From Gimesia chilikensis (GTDB taxonomy: Bacteria > Planctomycetota > Planctomycetia > Planctomycetales > Planctomycetaceae), in the NCBI RefSeq assembly GCF_008329715.1, contig NZ_VTSR01000011.1:1-64000 (forward strand): a stretch of 64,000 nucleotides of DNA. Reading direction: 5' to 3'. This document shows, piece by piece, positions 1 through 15,000 of this stretch (its first letter is position 1; each line of letters begins with the position of its first letter). A model generated the notes under the pieces. It was not told the DNA's origin. It saw nothing but the letters and a program-made list of their open reading frames with translations, and did not search any database. A program made the position numbers and the translations under genes.

Positions 1-3000
1 GTTGATCGTGTCGTCGCCGTCGGTGCCGGTGACGTTCAGATCGTCGATGTTGGCATAAGTCACATCGGTGCCGGCAGAACTGGAGATTCCCTCGATGGTT
101 GTCGAGGTGACTTCGAACGTGTCGCCGGTAGCATCGCCGGAATCGATCACCGTTAAAGTGTCGACTCCATCTTCACCGTCCACCGTCAAGGCTGCGAAGA
201 TGTTGTCCACCGTGCTTCCAGCATCGAAGATCTGGAACAGATCGTCACCCAGGCCGCCCAGGAGGCTGACGCTGGTGACACCCGCGGGTGTGCTGCGGAC
301 ACGGATCGTATCGTTGGACACATCGTCAGCAGCGAACACGTCGTCGGCATCCAGTTCCACGCTGGTCAGCGTCGTCGCTGAGTCCAGAGCGATCAGATCG
401 ATCAGTTCCGCACCGGTTCCCGAGACAACCTGCAGGTCGGAAAAGCCGTCGAAGACCAGAGCGGTGAAGCCACCGTTACCGGTGATCTGGGAGACGCCGT
501 CGGCGGGAGTGCCGTCGTCGTTGATATTCAGGCCGGTGGTGGCTGGTGTGGAAGAAGCGTCGACTCGCAGGCCGCCGTTCGCAGCACCAGAGAACCCGAC
601 CCCCTCGACGTTGCCGAAGGAAAGTCCCAGATCGATGTCGGTGTCCCCTACTGCAGAGGCACCAATGTTACCGCTGCCCAGGCCGTCGATCACATCCGAG
701 AAGTAACCGGCATTGTGATCGGTGATGAAGTTCACGTTGATCGCGTCGGTTCCGTTCTTACCGTCGTAGTGAATCGTAATGTCGTTCACATCGTAGGTAT
801 TGGGATTGAACTCGTCTTCCAGGAATGTTTCCGCAGCCAGGTTCAGGTGTGCCCCGTTGGAACCAGGGATTCCTGCGGGTGCGGCTGTGGCGAAGAACGG
901 CAGACCGCCCGCAGTTTCGTTGATGCTCAACGTATCGTTGTCAGCAGATCCCAGTACGGTGAAGGACAGAATATCCGCATCGTTACCGGTAAAGAAGTTG
1001 CTGCCATTGATGTCGATCAGCAGGTTGGTGCCGCCGGCATCCAGACCAACGTCGATCGTATCGGCCGCGGCATCCTGAAAGCCGGAGGCAAACATGTCCA
1101 GCACCAGGTGGTAGGCCCCCGTCGAGGTGTTGACATTTTCGATGCTGCTGTAGGTTACTGGCTGTTGCAAGTCGGGAGCCTGGAAGCTGAACTGTCCTGA
1201 GCCAGGTCCCATTCCCAGTGTCAAAACCGGTGCATTGACCAGACCAGTGAAGTCCATGTTGAGGACGTCGCCGGGAACGGCCGGCAGAGTGGGATCACCA
1301 CCGATGATGGAGATGGGTGAATCTCCAGTCGGCAGAATATTGAAAGTATCGTCGTCGTCACCACCATAGATCAGGGTCTGTGTCGCGTCGACGTTACCCA
1401 GAAGATCAATAGTGGCACCAACGGCATCGGGATCACCGATGGCTGGATCGGCGATGATTGAGATGGTCGTGTCTGCGATCACAGAAGCACCGACATTGAG
1501 CAAGAAGTTGTCTCCTGAATTGAGGCTCACTTCACTGCCCGTTGATTCGACGGTGACACCTGTGTTGATTGTCAGGTCATCCCCGGCACCTGCAGAATCG
1601 GCTGCCGTCAGTGTGACGATTCCGCTTGCGGTAACGTCACTGGCAACCGTCAGCGGGCTGGTCGCGGCAACAAAGACCTGCCCGGCACTTAATGTACCGG
1701 CTCGGACGCCAACCAGACTATCGACGGTGCCTATTTCCAACGCCCCTGTATTAGTGAGAATGATGTCACCCAAAAAAGAAACTGCTGCCACGCGAGTAAC
1801 TGCCATATCGATGTCAGAGACACCGACTGCTCCAGAACCATAAATGGCTCGCAGGGCAACTTCGTCACCAGTGATCAAAGCAGCTTCACCTGCCGTGTTA
1901 TCAATGATCGTACCGCTCACTGCCGTAATGGATATCGTTCCGCCAGCACTTTGCAGGTCAGCGATACGCAGGTCACCGTCTCCCCTTACATCCAGATCAC
2001 CACCACGGGCATTGACAATTCCACCTTCATATTGCGTGAAGGTACCGGTGCCGAAGCCAAGATTAGCCGTCAAGGTGACTACCGCTGCGGAGGTCGTATC
2101 GACGACCGATGTTGCTCCCAATAAGAGATTGTTATCAGCAAACAGGGTAATCTCACCACCGTTAGTCTGTACGGTGCTATTGACGTTGATGTCACCCTCT
2201 GCGGCTACCAGAATCCCCAGAGAAGGCGCACCGGTTGCTTCGATCCCCTGATTGATATTTAACGTACCGCCGATGCCCAGATCAATGTCCCCCTCAGCGG
2301 TAATACCAGAGAGCCCGTCAACCGTGCCGATTTCCAGATTTCCTGAATTGTCGATCCTAAACGCACCACCTGTTGCACTGGCAGCCAGCGTATTCAAGTC
2401 TGTTTCAATTCCCGTAATACCACCGGCTGCATTCGCACGCAGGGCAGCCCGATCTGCGGTGATTTGAGCATTCCCCGTCAGGTCATTGATACCGCCGCCG
2501 GTAGCCGTCACACGGACTTCACTGTTTGTGGTCACATTCAAGGATTCCACATTTAAGTTAGCGGTTAAGTCAATATCACTGGCACCGGCATCAATCGAAC
2601 CGGCTGCAGCAAAGGTAATATCGGCGAATGTCGAATCAATATCCACACTGCCCGTAGTGGTAAACGTGCCATTCACGAAGACCTGACCGCCAGTCAGATC
2701 CAACACACCCGCTCCGATGTCAACCGTTCCCGTGTTGATGATATCATCAGTGCCGGCGTTGACCGTCAGGTTGGCAGTAAAGGCAGCATCAACCCCATCA
2801 AGATTCACGGTATCGGCACCACTGCCGCCACTGGCTTCGGTGTTGATAGTCAGCGTTCCGGTGGGATGTGTGAAGATGACCGATTCCCCGAGCGTGGAAT
2901 CAATCTGCGATTGGCCTCCAATTCCACCATCAGTGAGTGAAATCGTTTCGGCAGCGCCTAAGAAGCTGAAGATACGATCGGTGGCGGCAATCGTATCGAT

Positions 3001-6000
3001 TACCGGTTCCAGACCAGTGTAGGTAATTGTCGCGGTTGCTTCGCCATCGAAGAAGATCGATCCGTCATTGGCATTCGTAAAGCGGTGTTCGACTGTTGTG
3101 GCGAGCCCGTCGAGAATTTCGAGCACATCGCCATCACCATCTTCACCGCCGGTTCCGCCATTGAAGAAAATTCCCCCAGAAGGGTCAAACAGAGCTCCCG
3201 TGGGATTATTAATCACCAGGCGATCATCGCCGTCCAATCCATTGTATGTAAAGCTAGTAATACCGGAGAAAGCAATCACGGGACCACTATTGATCTGGTA
3301 AGTTCCTGAGTCAGCACCAGTCGCATTGATCGTCAGAACATCATCGGCTGCAGTTCCGTCTACAGTGAGGTCTGGCGAGGCAGTGAGCTCATTTTGTGTT
3401 TCAATTCCATCATATGTTATATTGGCGAATCCACCTGTCGTGGTAATCGAACCGCTGGAAGCGTCAATGGGGTTCAGTGTGGAAGTTTCTCCGGCAGGAG
3501 TTGTATAGTTCAAGACATCCCCGGGCAGTATGGAAGGGGCATCCCCATAAATATCTATTGCGATATCTGAATGAGGGCTAACCTGAATCTGATCAGCACC
3601 ACTACCGGTTCTGACATCAAGATAATCGATATTCTGCACACCAACTGAGATCAGGCTGGGATTTATAGTTGTTGTCAGAATTCCACCAATTGTGTCAATG
3701 ATTGTATTATCAGCGCCCGATGTCCCATGGACAATCACATGATCCGAACTGGATGATCCCCGGCCATCAATGAGCAGACTACCTGCAAGACCGTCAAAGG
3801 ATATCTGATTGCTGGTGTTGATATCGGTGATCAGAACCTCATCTGAATCAATGGGGGATACGCTGAGAAAATCATCACCCCCGGCCCGGCCCAAAATGGT
3901 CAGGTTGTCATTTCCACCGGCGGAGGAGATCGTTGCATTGTTCATGCCGTTCCCAAGTTCCACACTGATGTCATCGGTGCCAACTCCTGTGTTCAATGTG
4001 AGCTCACTTAAAGCAGCGGTATCGAAGTCAAAACGGACACCTGCTTCACCTGCGCCATCAATGAACCCAGACCCAAGACCGAAATTGCGGATCAGAATTG
4101 TGTCTCCTGTCACATCACCAGAGTCGTCCAGAATCAACTGGTCGTTGCCCAAAAAGCCATTCAACCTTAAGTGACTCTGAATTCCATCAACGGTTCCCCC
4201 GTCGTTGGCAGTACCCCCGTTCGAATCGATGATCACTGTATCATCCTGAATATAGCCATTCACCTGGATTTCGGTTCCTGCTGTCAGGATTCCGTTGAGA
4301 TTGGCAGTTGCTCCTAGAAGATCGGAACTTAAATAATCGATAAAAATTGCCAGTATGTTGACAGCCTCAACGGTAATGCCCTGGCCAAGATTCAAATCAT
4401 CTCCGGCTTCTAAAATCAGGTTTGAGGCTGTACTGGAGATGTTTGCGTTGATATTGAGATCTTGTCCGGTATCGGAAGCGTCGAATGTGGTCAAGCTGAT
4501 AGTCTGGCCGGTTACGGCCTGGGAGACTGTCAGCTCACCCGTTGTTGTCAGAATTAAAGATCCCTGTACCGACAAGCCACTTAATCCATCAACCGTGTCA
4601 ATATCGAGATCACCTGAGTTGTCGATTGCCAGATCACCCATGTCATTGCTGGCGGCAATAACATTCAGGTCTGTTTCAAGATCTCCCGCTCCCCCGGTAC
4701 CAATGGAAAGCATGGCCCTGAGTACAGCACGATCGGCAGTAATACTGCTGCCAGCGTCTTCGTTTGCATTTGAGTCGATGATCGAACCTGACACCGCTGT
4801 AATCCTGACTTCTGTCGTCGTGGTGACAGAGCCAAGTTCTACGTTGTTCCCCGCGATTAACTCGATTTCTCCCGTGCCGGCGTTAAGGCTACCTCCACCG
4901 CCAATAAACGCGATGATGTCACCGGCATTAAATGCCAGATTACCGGTGCTGGTCACTGCTCCATTGATATTGATGTCATCTGAAGAAATGGTGGTGCTTC
5001 CACTACCCAGATTGAGACCATGTGCCAGATTAACGGTGTCGTCGTCGGCTTCTCCGTTGATGATGATATTGGCGGAGAAGGCTGCGTCGAGAGAATCGAC
5101 ATTCACAATGTCATCACCGGCTCCGGCGTTGATTGTCAGCGTTCCCGTGGGATTGAAGAAGGTCAATACTTCACCCGAGGTCGAGTTGACGGTTGTCTGA
5201 CCGCCGCCTGCATCGGTTACTGTAATGGTTTCGCTGTCTGCTCCATAGTTGAGCGTCACGTTTGTTGCATTCACCATCGATGTGATTGGTTCCAGTCCCG
5301 TGTAGGTCAGGAAGTTTGTTCCCGATCCGTTTAACTGGACGCTACCGTCAGAGGCATTCGTGAAGAAGTATTCTATGGACGAGAGGCTGCCCCCTTCGAA
5401 TGCGAGGGTATCATTTCCGCCTGCACCACCGTTGAAGATGATTTGCAGAGGCGTGTTTTCGTCGATGCCGGTCATGTCGACAATCAGTGTGTCGTCCTCG
5501 TCTGGTTCACCCTCAATGACGAGGGGACCACCCAGGGCATTCATAGGGACGTTGTAGATCACTTCACCTGAGTCGACGTCGGTCAGGATCAGGTGAGAGC
5601 CTGATAACTCGAGTCGATAGTTATTTGACTGACTGTTGACGGGCAGAGTGATTTGCGGCGTGGAATCTTCGACGATAATCGCGACGTCATTACCGTCTCC
5701 CCCCAGGTAGGTCAGGAAAGCACTTTGGCCGATTACGCCGAGGAAGTCTGTGAACTCATAGCCTTCAGCCAGTCCAGCGAAAATGCCGACGACGGGATCG
5801 GGGCCATCGTTGGCGAGCATTAGAAACTGATCGCCTTCGGCGGGATCAAAACCATCGATCAAGTTCAGGATGGCGCTTCCCAGATTCAGAGTGCCGTTGA
5901 CGATGAGTTGATCGAAGCCGGTTCCGGCAGTGGTGCCGTTGAGTTCGAGTTCCAGAACGTCATCGGTATTCAAAGTCAGGTTGCCGTTGATGATGACCTG

Positions 6001-9000
6001 ACCGGGACTGTTTCCAGGGGCCAGGGTCACACTCATGTCGGTGCCCGTTGCGGTCGTGTCAATGTTTTCGGTGTAAGTTCCGCTTTGAATGAAGAGGGTT
6101 CCGGAATCGTCGAGCAGGTCGAGTGCGTTCAGGATGCGGGACCCGGTTGCCGGTTCGCTGCCGAAGTCATGTACGCTGAGGCTGGATGTGTCGGGTTGGA
6201 ATCCGGGTGTCACACCATCGGTATCAGCACCACTGGTAAGAATGGTGGAGAAATCGATGGAACCGTTTGTGTTTCCACCGCCGTCCATGACCCCCACAAT
6301 GCCAGCGGCAATCACCGAGGCATCTGTCGTGCCCCACCAGTTCCGCAGCGCGTCGAGATTCGCCTGAGAATTCTGCGCGAAGAAGATCAGCCCATCATTG
6401 TTCACAATGCTGTTGTCACGCACGATGACATTGGTGGGGAAGTCGGAGGGGTTTTTGCCGATACGAATGGCGTAGTTGGTGTCGGTGCCGGAGACCGCAG
6501 CGAGGTTGTCATGAATCAAGTTGTTCGTGATCTCGACATTGTCGACGGTTTCGCTGACATAAATCACACCGTTATTACTGCTGCTGCCGCTGACGTCGTT
6601 GCCACTGACGACCACGTTCGAGCGGCCGATGGTGATACCGTCCTGCAGGGAATCAATCACCGTGTTATTGATAATGTACGAGGTCTGCGTGTTATAAGTG
6701 CCGGAGAAGTCATTGACTTTGATGCCGTCGTTATTATTCAGGTGCCCCAGATCCAGGTAGTTTCCTTCAATGGTGATGGCCTCGGAATCATCCACGAAAA
6801 TCGCGGCGTTTGTGCTGCGGATATTACGCATTTCGTTGAAGCGGATGCTGCTGTTGCTGGCGGTGTCGAAGTTGGTACCGTCGCCTTCAATATCGAAGAT
6901 GTAGTTGTATTGGATAGTGGAGTTACTGGCATTGACCAGTTGGACGCCTTCGTCGCCGGTTGAATTATGAATGATGTTGAATTGAACCGTGATATTACCG
7001 ACGGGATTACTGCTGCGAACGAGATCCCCGGTACCATTGGTGATGACCAGGCCGTCCAGGGTGACATCGTCAGCATCAATCAGGAAAATGCGACTCAGTG
7101 ATCCACTGCCATCAATAATAGTTTCGGTGGTGTCGTCGGTTTCATCTCGCAGAGAAGCGGTGCCCGGACGTGGGTCGACGCCGGCTTGTGCGCCCTGAAT
7201 GGTAAGGGCGTTGGTAACCGTGATGGTTAAGCTCGGTGTATATGTGCCTGCTGCGATCTGGACGGTACCGCCGGCAGCCGAGAGATCGACGGCATCCTGA
7301 ATCTCCGCACCACCCGTCGATCCGAGTACATTTACGTTTGTCGCATTTCCGGTAATTGTTGAGGAATCCAGATCGCTGTCAAGATTGACGATAGCGGCAT
7401 TAAAATCAATTGAGTTCGCGGTCACATCTTCGGTGACGGTAATCGCTCCGGAACTCTCAACGGAGATGTTACCATTCGTGGCTGTCAGACCAGGGAGACC
7501 GTCGAAAGAGCCAATTTGCAAGGCACCGGTGTTAATGATGCGAATGTCGCCTGTGGTGGAACTGGCAGATAAGAGGTTGACCTGCGTTTCCAGCTCGGGG
7601 CCATCGAAACCGATGTCTTCAAAAGCACGCAGTGCTGCTCTGTTTGCCGTGATATTCACTGCCGCCCCATTATCGTCAATGATGTGGCCCGTCATCGCTG
7701 TGATTACAACATCGCCGGTAGTCGTGACGTCCATCAGTGCCACGGCAAGTCCTGCGATCAGGGAAATATTGCCAGCCCCTGTGTTGATGGATGCGTCATC
7801 AAGCATGACGATTGAACCGTCAGCATTGGCGGTCAGTGCCCCCGTTGAGACCGTGTCCCGGAAGACAATAGCGGTGTCTGACTGCAGGTCCAGAGCATAG
7901 GCACCAGTTACACTTCGGAAGAAAGAGAGGTCCGATCCGGCATCAATGATCGTGTTTGTTCCCAGGGTTACATCACCAGAATAGGACTGACTACCCCCTG
8001 ACGTGATACTGCCTCCGTTTAAATTGACCGCTTCGACGGCAAAAACAATACGGTGTGACTCGCCAATCGATAAGGCGGAGTTCACGTTCACAGTGTCGTT
8101 GGTTCCACCTTCACCATAGATGACTAACTGGGCACCATAATCTGCAGCAAGCGAATCAATGTTAAGAGTGTCGTCTCCGTCGCCGGTAAAGATGGCAAAT
8201 ACTTCAGTGGGAGCAGCAAAGGTAACCATTTCCCCGGCAGTCGAATCAATGGATGTCAGACCGCTTCCTGCATTAGTGACCGTGACCGTTTCTGCGGAAT
8301 CAGAGTATTGGAAGATTCGCCATTCTGCCTCGATCGTGTCAATGATCGGTTCCAGTCCGGTATAGACAACAGTAGCAGTCATTTCACTGTCGAAGTAGAT
8401 GCTGCCGTCACTGTCATTCACGAATTCATGTTCAACTCTCTCTGTCATTCCGCCCAGAATTTCGAGGGAGTCACCATTGGTTTCATTTCCGTCACCGCCG
8501 TTAAAGATAATGCCGTTAACAGGATCAAAAACTCCACCGGTGGGATTGTTGATCACCAGTCGGTCATCGCTGGCCAGCCCGTCAAAGGTTAAGTCGGTGA
8601 TATTGGCGAAACTGACGATAGGACCGCCGTTCAACTGGTATGTTCCTGAATTAGAATTGGTCGCAGTGATGATCAATGTGTCATGACCTGAGGTACCAAC
8701 AAGATTCAAGACCGGATTGTCGGCGAGAGTCAGACTTTCGATTTCGTCGAATGTGACACCCTGATAGCCACCAGTGGCAGAGATCGTTCCCCCGTCTGCA
8801 CCGTCTGGAGAAAGGGAAGCGTTCGCACCGACAGGGGTGAGGTAGGTCAAACTATCGCCGGGAGAGATTACAGGATCCCCACCAACGATATTAATCGAAG
8901 TGTCCATACTGGGAGTGACTGTGATAGCGTCGGCAGCAGTACCTGTTGTGAGGGTGATGTTTTCCAGTGTGGTATAGTCGAAATCTGCCAGGCCGACTCC

Positions 9001-12000
9001 TGTAATCGAACCGGCGCCAGCAGGGACCGGAGCCGTTGCCGTTGTGATGGCGATCGTATCCCCAGTGGTATCTCCTGAATCATCCAGTATGAGTGTGTCT
9101 GAACCACTGGATCCGAGAATGGTAAATGCATTCTGGATATTATCTACGGTACCGCCGTCATTCGCGGCACCGCCATTACTGTCGATAACGATCAGGTCAT
9201 CGTGAGAGCCTCCCAGGATCTGGATTCCGTCTGGGGCGATCAAAGTTCCAGTTAAGTAGGCAATGCCCCCTTCAGGATCGACTAAGCCGGAAGGATTCGT
9301 TCCCGTGTCAATGTAGATATACATACTGGTGGCTGCATTCAGAGTGACCCCGTCTGTGATATTTAAGATGTCTCCCGCAGTCAGATTGATGTTCGCAGCG
9401 TGGCTGGTGATATCCGCATTGACTGTGAGGTCATTCACTGCTGCGGCGCTATCGTCGACTGTTAAGAATACCGCTTCCTCGGCCTCGATTGTTGCGTTCA
9501 CATTTAAGAATTCAGAAGAGTGAACTGAAACGATGCCTGTGTTGGATTTCAGACCGGATAATCCATCCACCGTACCGATATTTAAAGATCCAGTGTTAAT
9601 GATCGCAATGTGATAGTCTGCGGTGGCAGCGATTGTATTCACCTGCATATCAATGCGGTCAGCGCCCATGGATCCGGTTGAACCGATTGCCGAGGCACTT
9701 CGTAACACAACGTTATTCGCGGTAATATTATTGGCGAGTCCATTGCTGTCATAAATACCGCTGATAGTGGCGGTGATGCTGACATCGCCTATTGTATTGA
9801 TCTCTCCAATTCGAACCAGGCTGCCAGTCAATTCAATAAAGCTGGCTCCCGCATCGATACTCCCGGTCGCATACATAATGAGCGACGAGTTTGTTTCGAT
9901 CGTAACATTGCCGGTCGTTGTGATGGCGTCATCGACAAATACAATACCCGCATCAAAGAGCAATTCACCAGAGCCAATATCGATCGCGCCATTCACTTCG
10001 ATGACTCCCACAGCAACTGTGAGATCAGCATCAAAACCTGCATCGAGTCCGTCAAATTCGATGGTGTCGGATCCGATATTACTGGTGATCGTCAGAGATT
10101 GCGTGGGATTTACGAAGCTGACAGATTCACCGAGAGTGGAATCAATCAGAGTCTGGCCGGCGGGACCTGCATCGGAAACCGTAATGGTTTCAGTGACTGC
10201 ATTAAAAGTGAAGTTGCGGTTTGTGGCTACGATCGTGTCTGTAATTGGCTCGAGGCCAGTATAGCTGATGAAAGGCGTTGCATTTCCATTCGCATAAATA
10301 AAGCCACTACTGTTGTTGGTAAACTGATGCTCGATGGTATCGGCAGTCCCGCCCAGAATATCGAGCGTATCGCCAAGCGTTTCGCCTCCTTCTCCGCCAT
10401 TGAACGTGATTCCATTCAGTGGGGCAAATACTCCCGTGGTGGGATTGTTGATCACCAGGCGGTCATCACCGGACAGACCTTCGAATGTAAAGTTAGTAAT
10501 ATCGGCGAAATTGACGATCGGACCGCCGTTTAACTGGTAACTTCCCGAATTGGAACTGTTCGCAGTAATCGTTAGTATGTCATTTCCCGAGGTTCCTACA
10601 ATAACGAGATTTGAACTAGCAGCCATGTTCAGAGTTTCGATTTGATCGAAACTTACATTCTCATATCCCGCTGTCGCAGAAACAGTCCCGCCAGCGGCGC
10701 CATCTGAAGTATTTGTTGTCGTCACTGCTCCCGGTGTGAGGTAGGTGAGTGTGTCACCGGGAGCCAGTGTGGGATCACCGCCAAGGAGGTCGATAACCGT
10801 TTCCAGATTTGGACTGACGGTGATGTTATCGGCAGCGATTCCCGTCGTTAGAGTGAGTTGATCCATCCCCGAAGTAAAGAGAATGTCCGCGATTCCCGCT
10901 CCGGTAACCGCACCTGAGCCTGAACCTGTTTCAGTGATCGCGATGGTGTCACCGGTGGTGTCTCCAGAATCATCAAGAATGAAGGAATCGGTGCCACCGA
11001 TTCCATAGAACGTGAACTGATTCTGGATATTGTCTACGGTACCCCCGTCGTTTGTGGTTCCTCCATTATCATCAATGATGGCAGTATCATCGCTGACACC
11101 GCCGTAGAGACGGATGTCACTGATCGAAGTAAGAACGCCATTCAGGTTCGCGATTCCACCTTCCGCATCTAGTGCCCCTGCGGAACCAGTATCAATGTAG
11201 AGATAAATGTTTGTTGCAGCGTTCACCGTAGCTCCGGATGACACAGTGAGGATATCTCCCGCAGAGAGCCGGACGGTGTCTGTATTGCTGGTTACATCGG
11301 CATACACGGTTAGATCGCTGCCGGTGCTGGCGCTGTCGACGGCTGTGATGTAGACGGTACTATCAGCGTTTACATTCTCATTTACCGTCAAGTGATCGGA
11401 CGCACTGATTGAAACCAGGCCGCCTGTCGATGCAACCCCTGTCAAACCATCATAATATCCGACTTCCAGAGCCCCATTATTCAGGACTGCAATATCTCCA
11501 GTCGCTGAAGCTGCCAGAGTATTGACCTGCAGATCAATGCGTTCGTTACCTGGTGATATGTGAGACCCGATATCATATGCACTACGCAAGGCAACGTGAT
11601 CAGCGGTAATATTATTGGCCACATCGTTGACATCAAAAATGCTGACCAGAGTTGCGGTGACTGTCACATCCCCTGTCGTCGTGACTTCAGCCAGGTAAAC
11701 CGAGGCTCCTGTCAGATCAATATTACCCGAACCGGCATTGATTCTGCCGGTGGTTTCCATGTCCAGGAATCCAACAGTATCTATTTCAACGTTCCCCATG
11801 GTCGTGAAAGCGGCTGCCAGATTTGCCAGGTCCACATCTAAGTCAAGATCTCCAGAGCCAATATTGGTTGCCCCTTTCAACTGGGCATAGCCTCCATTAA
11901 TGATCAGGTCGGCATCGAAGGCGGCATCGACACCATAAATCTCAACTATGTCAGAACCAGTGTTGCCGTTGATCGTGACTGAACCGGTGGGGTTCGCGAA

Positions 12001-15000
12001 GCTAACGGATTCACCCAGCGTGGAGTCAATCAACGTCTGACCGGTGGTGCCGGAATCGGAAAGTGTGATCGTTTCATCGGCGCCTGTAAACGAGAAGATG
12101 CGGTCTGTCGCATCGATGGTGTCAATGATTGGTTCGAGACCCGTATATGTGATTGTGGCGGTGCCTGCTCCGTTGTAGAGAACGCTGCCATCACTGTCAT
12201 TAGTGAAGCTATGTTCGACGGTTGTTGCTGATCCACCCTGGATTTCCAGTTTGTCGCCATTCGTTTCGTTTCCGCTACCGCCGTTAAAGGCGATTCCGTT
12301 AACGGGAGCAAATAGACTTCCGGTTGGATTGGTGATCTGCAGCAGGTCGTCTCCTCCGCCAGCATCAAATGTGAACGCGGTAACATTGTCCATGTTAACA
12401 AGGACGGATGGGACGGCATTACGAATCATCTGGAACGAGCCTGCATCTGAACTCGTCGCGTTCAACAGAAGCTGCTCACCAAATGAGCCTCCCACGACAC
12501 GAATATCTCCTTCCAGGGAGACGGTCTCCATCTCGTCAAAATAGACGGATGCGTAACCGCCTGTTGGAGTGATGACACCAGCATCGTCTCCAAATGGTAA
12601 AAGCGAAGCTCTTTGTCCGGCGGGAGTAATATAATTGAAAGTATCGCCGGGGGAAGCGGGAGACATGGGAAATCCAGCTGTGATTCTGATATTGGTTCCC
12701 ATGCTGGGAGTAACATTAAATGTGTCTGAACCTGAACCAGCATAGATGTTGACTTCTGAGCTGCTGGCAACAGTTCCCAGAAGACTCATATTGCCTCCTT
12801 CGGCTTCTGGATCTTCTGCTCCATAGGTATCCATGTGAATTACAAACGTTGTCGAGGCCAGGATGGAGGAGGTCACATCCAGCAGGAAGTCATCGCCGGC
12901 AAACAGGTAGATGCTACTGTTTGTCGACCGCACCCTTGCACCGTTTGTAATTGACACATCTTCGTCGGTCCCCGCTAAGTCACCGGTATCCAGCGAGACT
13001 TCGTCTCGGGCAGTGATATTTTCGGTAACTGAAATCGCCCCCGTATTATTGACCGTTACGGCTCCCTGCACTGCAGTCAGCCCCAGGAGTCCGTCAAAGG
13101 AACCGATTTGCAGATTGCCGATATTCTCGATGAGAATATCACCCGTATTTGAAACGGCAGCCAAGGTGTTGATCTGGGTATTCAGATAGTCTGAATTTTC
13201 GTAAATATTTCCTTGTGCGCGGAGTGCTGCGTGGTTCGCAGTGATGTTGTTGGCATCGCCGTTAATATCATAGATGCCGCCATTGACAGAAGTGATATCA
13301 ACATCTCCGGTTGTCGTGAGTGAAGCGAGACCAATCGGGGCGTCTGCGGTTAAGGAGATATCTCCTGCCCCTGCATTGATTTCCACATCTGGTTCCATGT
13401 TGAATTGCCCATTGGAACTCGCCGTCAGGCCACTCGTTGTAATGTCTTCAAAGATCACCAGTTGATTGACAGCAGAGACATCCAGAGTAAAGGCACCGTT
13501 GACTGTTCCTTCCAGGAAGAGCTGGTCGCCGGCGTCGATTGTCGTATTATCACCCAGTACCACATCACCGGAGTAGTACTGACTGCCCGCACTGGTGATG
13601 CTGCCGCCGTTTAAGTTAATGGTTTCTGTGTTAAAGGACACAGAGGATGTTGAAGTGGTGGACAATGCTGAATTGAGATTCAAAATATCGTTGGCGCCAT
13701 CCTGGCCGTTGATTCCCAGGTTCAAATTCAGATCTGCGGCCAGGGAATCGAGATTGAAGGTGTCGTCTCCCTCGCCCCCTTTAAGAGTCAGCGAACCTGT
13801 GATTGCAAAGGGGCCTTCGGCAATATTCGAACCGACGTTAATGGTATCATTTCCCGCACCTGCATCGATCTCAAACGCGATCGGTGCAGGCGGGACAATG
13901 CCCAGGGAATCGATATTAATGACATCACTCCCGCCACCAGAGAATAGATTTAAGAAGCTGGTTGGATTAACGAAGGTCACCAGCTCACCGGCTGTTGAAT
14001 CAATGGTGGATTGACCGCTGCCTGCATCGGTGAGGGTAATTGTTTCTGAAGAGTCGGAGTAGTGAAACTCACGTCCGGTAGCCTCAATGGTATCAATGAT
14101 TGGTTCCAGGCCGGTATAGACAATCGTCGCATTAAACTGATCGTCGTAATGAATGGCTCCTTCATTATCATTCACAAAGCGATGTTCGACGGTCCCTGCC
14201 GTCCCCCCCAGTATCTCGAGAGTATCACCGTTCGTTTCTCCGCCGGTACCGCCGTTGTAAATCACACCATCTACGGGATTGAACAGGCCGCCTGTGGGAT
14301 TGTTAATCACCAGGCGATCATCGCCGTCGAGACCATTAAAGGTCAGATCGGTCAGATTGTTGAATGTGATGACAGGACCGCCATTCAACTGATAGGTGCC
14401 GGAATTGGCACTGGTCGCGGTAATAATTAATTCATCATCACCCGCGGTTCCCTCGATGGTCAGGTTTTCGGTAACGAGTGTGGTTTCAATTTCATCGAAC
14501 ACAACATCCTTATAGCCGACGATGTCGTCTACAATTGTGATCGTACCCCCGTCCGGTCCATCGGGGGTTAAGAGCCCAACTTCCCCAGACGGTGTCACAT
14601 AAGTCAGCGTATCGCCTGGGGCTATAGTCGGGTCGCCACCGAGGATATTGAAGGCAGTGACAGTGTTGGGAGTGAGAGTAATATCATCAGCGCCAGTGCC
14701 TGTTGCCAGGGTTACCTGATCCACGCCGGAAGCGTACGTAAAGTCAACGAAGGAAGACGCTACCCCCTTGATCTGACCTGAACCGGGAGCCAGATCCAGG
14801 ATCTCAATAGTATCGCCGGTGGTGTCTCCTGAGTCATCCAGGATGAAGGAGTCAAATCCTAAAAACCCATAAAACGTGAAGGGGAAGTCGAAGGCATCGA
14901 GAGTTCCTCCGTCATCATTCGTTCCGCCGTTGCTGTCAATGATGACCGTGTCATCGTGGTTTCCACCGCGCAATTCCAGAATAAAACCGAGCAGTGTACC